Assembly: GCF_000805385.1 (NCBI RefSeq) | Contig: NZ_JTJW01000006.1 | Span: forward strand, 1,116,001-1,180,000 | DNA: 64,000 nucleotides | Source: Mycolicibacterium setense | GTDB taxonomy: Bacteria > Actinomycetota > Actinomycetes > Mycobacteriales > Mycobacteriaceae | Reading direction: 5' to 3' | In this document: in pieces, positions 57,984-64,000 of the stretch | Numbering within the stretch: position 1 is the first letter of the stretch | How the letters are laid out: each line of letters starts with the position of its first letter | Made by a program: the position numbers and the translations under genes | The notes under the pieces: generated by a model | Seen by the model: the letters and a program-made list of their open reading frames with translations, nothing else | Databases searched by the model: none | What the model was told of the DNA's origin: nothing

Positions 57984-60880
57984 GCACGGACAGTGAGCCG
58001 ATAACGGAGCCGTTGCCCATGGCCAGGCGCCGCCCGTTCATCGCACGCATGGTCCGCGTCCTGTCGGTGCCGATCATCCTGGGATGGTTGGCGGTCACGG
58101 TCATCCTGAGTGTGGCCGTGCCTTCGCTCGAGCAGGTGGAGAAAGAGCATCCGGTAGCGATGGATCCCACCGCCGCACCGTCGTTCGAGGCGATGCAGCG
58201 CATGGGGCAACTGTTCGGCGAAGCCGGGTCGGGCGCTGTCGCGATGATCGTTCTGGAGGGGGAGCAGCCCCTCGGCGATGCCGCACACGGCTACTACGAC
58301 GAGATGGTTCGTCAGCTCAAGGCCGACACCACACACGTCGTGCACGTCCAGGATTTCTGGGGCGACCCGATGACCCAGGGCGCCGCGCAGAGCGTCGACG
58401 GCAAGGCCACCTACGTACAGGTGACGCTCACCAGCAACGCGGACATCTCGGCGGTCAAATCCGTTGAGGCGATGCGTGCGATCGTGGACCGGATTCCGGC
58501 GCCGCCGGGAATCAAGACCTATGTCACGGGACCCGCGGCATTCGCCGCGGATCTGGGCCCGGCCGGCAACAGGACGGTGGGGCTGGTCACCTCCTTGAGC
58601 CTCACGGTGATCTTCGTGATGCTGCTGCTCGTCTATCGGTCGATCATCTCCGTGATTCTCATGCTGGTGGTTGTCGGCGTCGAATTGACTGTGGCCCGAG
58701 GGGTAGTGGCGTTACTCGGCAGTCTCGGGGTCATCGGTATCACGACGTTCGTAGTCAATCTGTTGGTGGCGCTCGCGATCGCGGCAGGCACCGACTACGG
58801 CATCTTCTTCACGGGGCGTTACCAGGAGGCGCGCCAGGCCGGCGAGGACAAAGAGGAGGCGTTCTATACGACGTTCAGCAGCGTCGCGAAGGTGGTCGTG
58901 GGTTCCGGCATGACGATCGCCGGAGCGATTCTCTGTCTGCACTTCACCCGCCTGCCGGTCTATCAAACCCTCGGCGTTCCCACCGCCGTGGGTATGACTG
59001 CCGCCGTATTGGTCGCTGTCACACTCGTTCCCGCGGTCATCGCCGTGGGTAGCCGGTTCGGGCTGTTCGAACCCAAGCGGAAGCTCACCACCCGGCGGTG
59101 GCGGAAGGTGGGCACTGCGGTCGTCCGGTGGCCCGGGCCCATTCTCATCGCGACGTGCGCGGTCTCGCTCATCGGCCTGCTGGCGCTTCCCGCGTACAAA
59201 CCGAGCTACAACGACCAGAATTACATCCCGCAGGACATCCCCGCCAACGTGGGTTATGCGGCGGCGACGCGCCATTTTCCCCAGTCATTGATGATGGCGC
59301 CTGACATTCTGTTGGTCGAGGCCGACCACGACATGCGGAATCCGATCGACTTTCTGGTCTTGAACAAGCTGGCCAAGGGTGTGCAGTCCGTGCCCGGAGT
59401 CGCGATGGTGCAGGCGCCGACCCGTCCCGCCGGGGAGCCACTCAAACACTCGACGATTCCGTTCATGCTCAGCATGAGCAACGCGTCTCAAACCCATTTG
59501 ATGCCGTTCCAGAAGGATCGAATGGAAGACCTGCTGGTGCAGGCCGACGACATGACCAAAACGATCGCCATCGTCAAGCGCATGCAAGCACTGACAGAAG
59601 AGATGGTCAGCACCACGCATCAAATGGTCGCCGATACCCACGAGCTGCAATCGGTGACCAATCAACTGCGCGATCACGTTGCGAACTTCGACGACTTCTT
59701 CCGACCGATCCGGAACTACTTCTATTGGGAACCGCACTGCTACACGATTCCGATATGTTCGTCGATCAGAGGGGTTTTCGACACGCTCGACGGGATTGAC
59801 CAAATCACCGTCAAGATGGTCAGCCTGGTTGACAACCTTGATCAACTCGACGCAATTCTGCCGCAATTGGCCGCTCAGTTTCCGGTGATGATCTCAACCA
59901 TGGAATCCACCCGAACCATGATGCTGACGATGCACAGCACCATGTCCGGGATCATGGATCAGATGGCGACGTCGAACGACAACGCCACCGCGATGGGCAA
60001 GGCGTTCGACGCTGCCCAGAACGACGACTCCTTCTATCTGCCGCCGGAAGTCTTCGAGAACAAGGACTTCCAGCGCGTCATGGACATCTTCCTGTCACCG
60101 GACGGGAAAGCGGCCCGCATGCTCATCACCCAGCGAGGCGACCCGGCAACGACTGAGGGCATGTCGCTGGTCGATCCGATCGAAACCGCGGCCGAAGAAG
60201 CGCTCAAGGGCACGCCGCTGCAAAATGCCTCGGTTCATCTCACGGGCACCGCAGCGTCGGTGAAAGACCTGGTCGAAGCGTCCAAATACGATCTTCTGAT
60301 CGCGGCTGTCGCCGCACTCTGCCTCATTTTCGGCATCATGCTCGTGGTGACGCGGAGCTTCATCGCCGCACTGGTCATCGTCGGCACGGTGGCGCTTTCA
60401 CTGGGCGCGGCCTTCGGGCTTTCCGTGCTCATCTGGCAGCACATCCTCGGTATGCCCTTGAACTGGGTGGTGCTGGCGATGTCCGTGATCGTTCTGTTGG
60501 CGGTGGGTTCTGATTACAACCTGCTGCTGGTGTCCCGAATGAAAGAGGAGATCGGCGCCGGGATCAACACCGGCATCATCCGGGCCATGGGCGGCAGCGG
60601 CAAGGTGGTGACGGCCGCCGGCTTGGTGTTCGCGTTCACGATGTTGGTGATGGTCGTCAGCGATCTGGTCACCATCGGGCAGTTGGGTGCCACCATCGGC
60701 GTCGGTCTGTTGTTCGACACCTTGGTGGTACGCGCATTCATGACGCCTGCGATCGCCGCCCTGCTGGGGCGGTGGTTCTGGTGGCCGCAGCGGGTGCATC
60801 CACGGCCGCTCAGTGCAACGGGGCGCCCGTCGGGCCGCGGCCAGCTTGTGCGGTCGATCCTGCAGAGAGAAGAGCGCTGA
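57980..60880 (+). CDS. mmpL: MmpL-family RND transporter
   Basis: 966 residues from ATG 57980, overlapping mmpS (ATGA). Two halves each with a large extracytoplasmic loop and RND helices: [18 protein letters not shown] first, then the helix 3-5 region [17 protein letters not shown], and [20 protein letters not shown]. The Asp-Tyr proton-relay pair of helix 4 (GTDYG) and of helix 10 ([19 protein letters not shown]) are intact, as is the C-terminal block [20 protein letters not shown]. It exports lipids or siderophores with MmpS at the membrane. The substrate is not determinable. The next gene is a close tandem paralogue. Confidence 0.93.
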   Translation: MSTDSEPITEPLPMARRRPFIARMVRVLSVPIILGWLAVTVILSVAVPSLEQVEKEHPVAMDPTAAPSFEAMQRMGQLFGEAGSGAVAMIVLEGEQPLGDAAHGYYDEMVRQLKADTTHVVHVQDFWGDPMTQGAAQSVDGKATYVQVTLTSNADISAVKSVEAMRAIVDRIPAPPGIKTYVTGPAAFAADLGPAGNRTVGLVTSLSLTVIFVMLLLVYRSIISVILMLVVVGVELTVARGVVALLGSLGVIGITTFVVNLLVALAIAAGTDYGIFFTGRYQEARQAGEDKEEAFYTTFSSVAKVVVGSGMTIAGAILCLHFTRLPVYQTLGVPTAVGMTAAVLVAVTLVPAVIAVGSRFGLFEPKRKLTTRRWRKVGTAVVRWPGPILIATCAVSLIGLLALPAYKPSYNDQNYIPQDIPANVGYAAATRHFPQSLMMAPDILLVEADHDMRNPIDFLVLNKLAKGVQSVPGVAMVQAPTRPAGEPLKHSTIPFMLSMSNASQTHLMPFQKDRMEDLLVQADDMTKTIAIVKRMQALTEEMVSTTHQMVADTHELQSVTNQLRDHVANFDDFFRPIRNYFYWEPHCYTIPICSSIRGVFDTLDGIDQITVKMVSLVDNLDQLDAILPQLAAQFPVMISTMESTRTMMLTMHSTMSGIMDQMATSNDNATAMGKAFDAAQNDDSFYLPPEVFENKDFQRVMDIFLSPDGKAARMLITQRGDPATTEGMSLVDPIETAAEEALKGTPLQNASVHLTGTAASVKDLVEASKYDLLIAAVAALCLIFGIMLVVTRSFIAALVIVGTVALSLGAAFGLSVLIWQHILGMPLNWVVLAMSVIVLLAVGSDYNLLLVSRMKEEIGAGINTGIIRAMGGSGKVVTAAGLVFAFTMLVMVVSDLVTIGQLGATIGVGLLFDTLVVRAFMTPAIAALLGRWFWWPQRVHPRPLSATGRPSGRGQLVRSILQREER

Positions 60881-60885
60881 CAGCC

Positions 60886-60924
60886 ATGAATGCGCCTTCC
60901 TTCTGTGCGGTGAAGGCCGCATGA
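60886..60924 (+). pseudogene. Remnant of an mmpS 3' end between two mmpL genes
   Basis: The 39 bases reading [12 protein letters not shown] and ending in TGA match the tail of the mmpS gene upstream ([11 protein letters not shown], also ending ...GAAGGCCGCATGAGC). The stop likewise overlaps the following mmpL start as ATGA (mmpL ATG 60921). Nothing else of mmpS is present in the short gap after the first mmpL. It is best read as the leftover of an mmpS-mmpL duplication whose second mmpS was deleted. Whether it is still translated, keeping mmpL coupled, is open. Confidence 0.7.
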
Positions 60925-63788
60925 GCATTCGGCACACAAGCGACCGGCCGCCGTTGATCGCTCGGGTGATCTATCGGCTGTCGCTGCCGATCATTCTCGG
61001 TTGGCTGGCGATCACCGCCGTCCTCACCTTCGCGGTGCCCTCGCTCGAGCAGGTCGGGCGGGAAAGCTCGGTGTCGCTGGTTCCCAAGGATGCGCCGTCG
61101 TTTCAGGCGATGCAGCGCATGGGGCAGGTGTTCGGCGAATCCGATTCCGACAGTGTGGCGATGATCGTCTTGGAGGGCGACAACCCCCTCGGCCAGGACG
61201 CGCGCAGTTATTACGACGATCTGGTTCGTCAGTTGCGGGCCGATACGAAACACGTGCAGCACGTTCAGGATTACTGGGGGGACTCACTCACCGCGTCGGG
61301 TGTTCAGAGTGCCGATGATCTGAGTGTCTATGTCCAGCTGAATCTCGCGGGTAACCAGGGGCAGGCCCTCGCGAATGAATCTGTGGAAGCGGTCCGGGGC
61401 ATCGTGGCGGGAACGCCGCCGCCGCCCGGGGTGAAGGCCTACGTCACGGGTCCGTCCCCGCTGATCACCGACATGAACCACGCCGGTGACACGTCGATCA
61501 TGAAGATCACGCTGGTGACCCTGGTGGTGATCTGCACGGTGCTGCTTTTCGTGTACCGCTCGGTCATCACCGTCGTGCTCCTACTGGCCATGGTCGGAAT
61601 ACAGGTGCAGGCGGCTCGGGGAGTGGTCGCATTCCTCGGCGATCACCAGGTTCTGGGGCTGTCGACATTCGCGGTGAATCTGCTGGTATCGCTCGGAATC
61701 GCGGTCGGCACCGATTACGGAATCTTCTTCATCGGGCGATATCACGAGGCACGTCAAGCCGGCGAAGACCGCGAAACCGCGTTCTACACCACCTATCGCA
61801 GCGTTGCCAAAGTGGTTGCGGCCTCAGGTTTGACGATTGCCGGAGCCATTTACTGTCTGAGCTTCACCCGGCTGCCGTACTTCGAGACGATGGGCATTCC
61901 ATCCGCTATAGGTATGGCCGTTGCCGTCGCGGTTGCCGTCACGCTGGTTCCGGCCGTCATTGCCGTCGGCGGCCGGTTCGGGCTGTTCGAACCGAAGCGG
62001 AAGCTCATGGTCCGCCGGTGGCGGGGGGTCGGCACGGCGGTGGTCCGATGGCCGGTACCGATTCTGGCCGGGGCGTGCGCGGTGGCGTTTGTCGGGCTGT
62101 TGGCCCTGCCCGGGTATCAGACCAGCTACGACGACCGACTGTATGTGCCCCAAGACATCCCGGCCAATGTCGGATATGCCGCCGCCGAGCGTCATTTCCC
62201 CGAGTCGCGGATGACTCCCGACATCCTGATGCTCGAAGCCGACCACGATATGCGCAACCCGACAGATTTCTTGGTCCTACACAAGCTGGCCAAGAAGATC
62301 TTCGCGGTCCCGGGGATTGCCACGGTGCAGAGCATTACCCGGCCTGAGGGCAGCCCGATCGAGCGCACGTCGATACCGTTTCAGATCAGTTTGCAGAGCG
62401 CCGGCCTTCGACAGATCGTGCCGTTCGCGAAAGATCGCATGAATGGCATGTTGAAGCAGGCGGACGACATGCAGAGAATGATCACCCAGATGGAGGGCAC
62501 TCACAATCTGATGAAGTTGATCGGCTCGATCACCCACAACACGGTCGAGGTGACCGGGGAGACTGCCGAACTTACTGATGATCTGATGGCCACCGTTTCG
62601 AATTTCGACGACTTCTTCCGGCCGCTTCGCAATTACCTGTACTGGGAAGGCCACTGCTACGACATTCCCATTTGCTTCGCCGTTCGATCAGTGTTCGACG
62701 CGCTTGACAGCACCGACCAGCTCAGCCTTCAGATGCACAAACTTCTCAACAACTTGGTGAAAGTCGACGCGTTACAGGCGCAGCTTGTCACGCAGTTGCC
62801 GCCGATGATCGAGATCATGAAGTCGATGCGAGCCATGATGCTGACGATGCACAGCACCATGTCCGGAATGATCGCCATCATGGATGAGACGACGTCGAAC
62901 GCCAGCGCGATGGGCAAGATCTACGACGGCGCCCAGAACGACGATTCCTTCTATCTGCCTCCGGAAGTGTTCGAGAACAAGGACTTCCAACGGGCGATGA
63001 GCCTCTTCTTCTCGCCCGACGGGAAGGCCGTCCGCCTGATCCTCACGCACCGGGGTGATCCCGGAACTCCCGAGGGCATCTCTCGGGTCGATGCTGTGCG
63101 GACGGCAGCCGAGGAAGCGATCAAGGTGACGCCGCTGCAGAACGCTTCCATCCACCTCGCCGGAACCGCTGCGACATACAAGGATCTGCGAGACGGGTCG
63201 AAATTCGACCTCTTGATCGCGGGTGTCGCGGCGCTCTGCCTGATCTTCGGCATCATGCTGGTGGTGACGCGGAGTTTGGTCGCCGCACTGGTCATCGTCG
63301 GTACGGTGGCGCTTTCGCTCGGTGCCGCGTTCGGGCTCTCCGTGCTCGTCTGGCAGCACATACTCGGCATCGAATTGCACTGGCTCGTCTTGGCGATGTC
63401 GGTGATCGTCCTGTTGGCGGTGGGTTCCGATTACAACCTGCTGTTGGTATCGCGGATGAAGGAAGAGGTCGGCGCCGGGATCAACACGGGCATCATCCGG
63501 GCCATGGGCGGCACGGGCAAGGTCGTGACGACCGCGGGCCTGGTGTTCGCGTTCACGATGCTTTCGATGGTGGTCAGCGACCTGCGCATCATCGGGCAGG
63601 TGGGTTCGACCATCGGTTTGGGTTTGTTGTTCGACACCCTGGTGGTGCGTGCATTCATGACACCGGCGATCGCTGCGCTGCTGGGGCGGTGGTTCTGGTG
63701 GCCGCTGCGGGTCCGTCAGCGGCCTTCCAGTGCGGTCCTTGGCCCGGTGCGCCTTCCTTCCGCCCCACTGATCAAGCAGGAGGCCTGA
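60921..63788 (+). CDS. mmpL: MmpL-family RND transporter (tandem paralogue)
   Basis: 955 residues from ATG 60921. It is strongly similar to the preceding MmpL along its length, e.g. [80 protein letters not shown] and [20 protein letters not shown]. Both helix 4 and helix 10 Asp-Tyr pairs are intact, so the pump should be active. The sequences differ most in the extracytoplasmic loops (around residues 475-560), where substrate choice is expected. The 5' end overlaps an mmpS remnant rather than a full mmpS, so it may share the upstream MmpS. A hemophore-like gene follows after 99 bases. Confidence 0.93.
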   Translation: MSIRHTSDRPPLIARVIYRLSLPIILGWLAITAVLTFAVPSLEQVGRESSVSLVPKDAPSFQAMQRMGQVFGESDSDSVAMIVLEGDNPLGQDARSYYDDLVRQLRADTKHVQHVQDYWGDSLTASGVQSADDLSVYVQLNLAGNQGQALANESVEAVRGIVAGTPPPPGVKAYVTGPSPLITDMNHAGDTSIMKITLVTLVVICTVLLFVYRSVITVVLLLAMVGIQVQAARGVVAFLGDHQVLGLSTFAVNLLVSLGIAVGTDYGIFFIGRYHEARQAGEDRETAFYTTYRSVAKVVAASGLTIAGAIYCLSFTRLPYFETMGIPSAIGMAVAVAVAVTLVPAVIAVGGRFGLFEPKRKLMVRRWRGVGTAVVRWPVPILAGACAVAFVGLLALPGYQTSYDDRLYVPQDIPANVGYAAAERHFPESRMTPDILMLEADHDMRNPTDFLVLHKLAKKIFAVPGIATVQSITRPEGSPIERTSIPFQISLQSAGLRQIVPFAKDRMNGMLKQADDMQRMITQMEGTHNLMKLIGSITHNTVEVTGETAELTDDLMATVSNFDDFFRPLRNYLYWEGHCYDIPICFAVRSVFDALDSTDQLSLQMHKLLNNLVKVDALQAQLVTQLPPMIEIMKSMRAMMLTMHSTMSGMIAIMDETTSNASAMGKIYDGAQNDDSFYLPPEVFENKDFQRAMSLFFSPDGKAVRLILTHRGDPGTPEGISRVDAVRTAAEEAIKVTPLQNASIHLAGTAATYKDLRDGSKFDLLIAGVAALCLIFGIMLVVTRSLVAALVIVGTVALSLGAAFGLSVLVWQHILGIELHWLVLAMSVIVLLAVGSDYNLLLVSRMKEEVGAGINTGIIRAMGGTGKVVTTAGLVFAFTMLSMVVSDLRIIGQVGSTIGLGLLFDTLVVRAFMTPAIAALLGRWFWWPLRVRQRPSSAVLGPVRLPSAPLIKQEA

Positions 63789-63887
63789 TTTCGCGCTTTG
63801 GCAGACCTGGGCAAATCATGGGTGAGATCGGTGCGAGCGGATTAGAGTCGGAATTGTCGGGAGCAATGGTTGGGAGGAAGTTTGAAT

Positions 63888-64000
63888 ATGTTCCGTCTGT
63901 CGTTGACCAGACTGGCCGTCGGGCTCGGCGGCTTGGCCATGTCGTTGACCGCCGGGGCCGGCATCGCATCCGCAGGGCCCAACCTGGATTCCGCGATCAA
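63888..64000 (+). CDS. Hemophore-like exported protein (partial, cut by window end)
   Basis: ATG 63888 follows GGGAGGAAG (63872-63880). The visible 37 residues are a Sec signal (MFRLSLTRLAVGLGGLAMSL, cleavage after ASA) and a mature start GPNLDSAI. This resembles the opening of small mycobacterial heme-binding (Rv0203-like) proteins, whose mature part begins with such a PNLD segment followed by a Cys-containing region. The rest is outside the window, so the assignment is tentative. An exported heme-linked protein beside MmpL genes parallels the MmpL3/MmpL11 heme-uptake link. Confidence 0.55.
   Translation, partial: MFRLSLTRLAVGLGGLAMSLTAGAGIASAGPNLDSAI

Overview
The window is high-GC actinobacterial DNA, and the gene content points to a rapidly growing mycobacterium (Mycolicibacterium, M. 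smegmatis-like). The main signs are NrtR-nadABC, the his cluster with PriA and impA, trpE-(Trp-associated membrane gene)-trpCBA-lgt, cydABDC, a Dps2-like ferritin, an mmpS-mmpL block and GTG/TTG/ATGA-coupled starts. From memory, the backbone order follows M. tuberculosis Rv1592c to Rv1625c, with extra genes inserted at several joints. No rRNA, tRNA, CRISPR array, transposase or integrase was seen.

Layout. 1-9.4 kb: a minus-strand lipase / AraC / VOC group, then NrtR diverging from nadABC across one palindromic operator, then small accessory genes (AraC regulator, SRPBCC, LysE, deazaflavin-type reductase). 9.5-15.8 kb: hisD-C-B-H-priA-impA-hisF-hisI, nearly all overlapping. 15.9-19.1 kb: a zinc-ribbon protein, an N6-adenine DNA methylase and an overlapping gene with a PD-(D/E)XK-like motif, a candidate restriction-modification pair. 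19.1-22.4 kb: an ABC ATPase and GntR regulator diverging from a leuA that carries a leucine-rich leader peptide and attenuator-like hairpin. 22.4-31.3 kb: bcpB, the trp operon and lgt, whose product has a roughly 480-residue acidic repeat tail, then two small membrane proteins. 31.3-39.8 kb: gltBD, pyk, tesB.

39.8-46.7 kb: a minus-strand block with a DUF4190-type protein, cydC, cydD, cydB, cydA and an HdeD-like protein. 46.9-54.6 kb: a polar amino acid ABC transporter, a sulfurtransferase, a MacS-type two-component pair, a DUF2339-type membrane protein and Dps. 54.6-64 kb: a membrane adenylate cyclase, an exported Ser/Pro/Ala-rich protein, mmpS-mmpL, a second mmpL preceded by an mmpS remnant, and the start of a hemophore-like gene cut by the window edge.

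Together the backbone serves NAD, histidine, tryptophan, leucine and glutamate synthesis, lipoprotein lipidation, low-oxygen respiration (cytochrome bd) and lipid/siderophore-type export. The most novel-looking items are the methylase/nuclease pair, the LeuL attenuator on what may be a second leuA, the Lgt acidic tail, the mmpS gene with an apparent ATT start and its degenerate second copy, and the 11-bp-periodic direct repeats upstream of mmpS. All calls come from reading the sequence; no database search was run.
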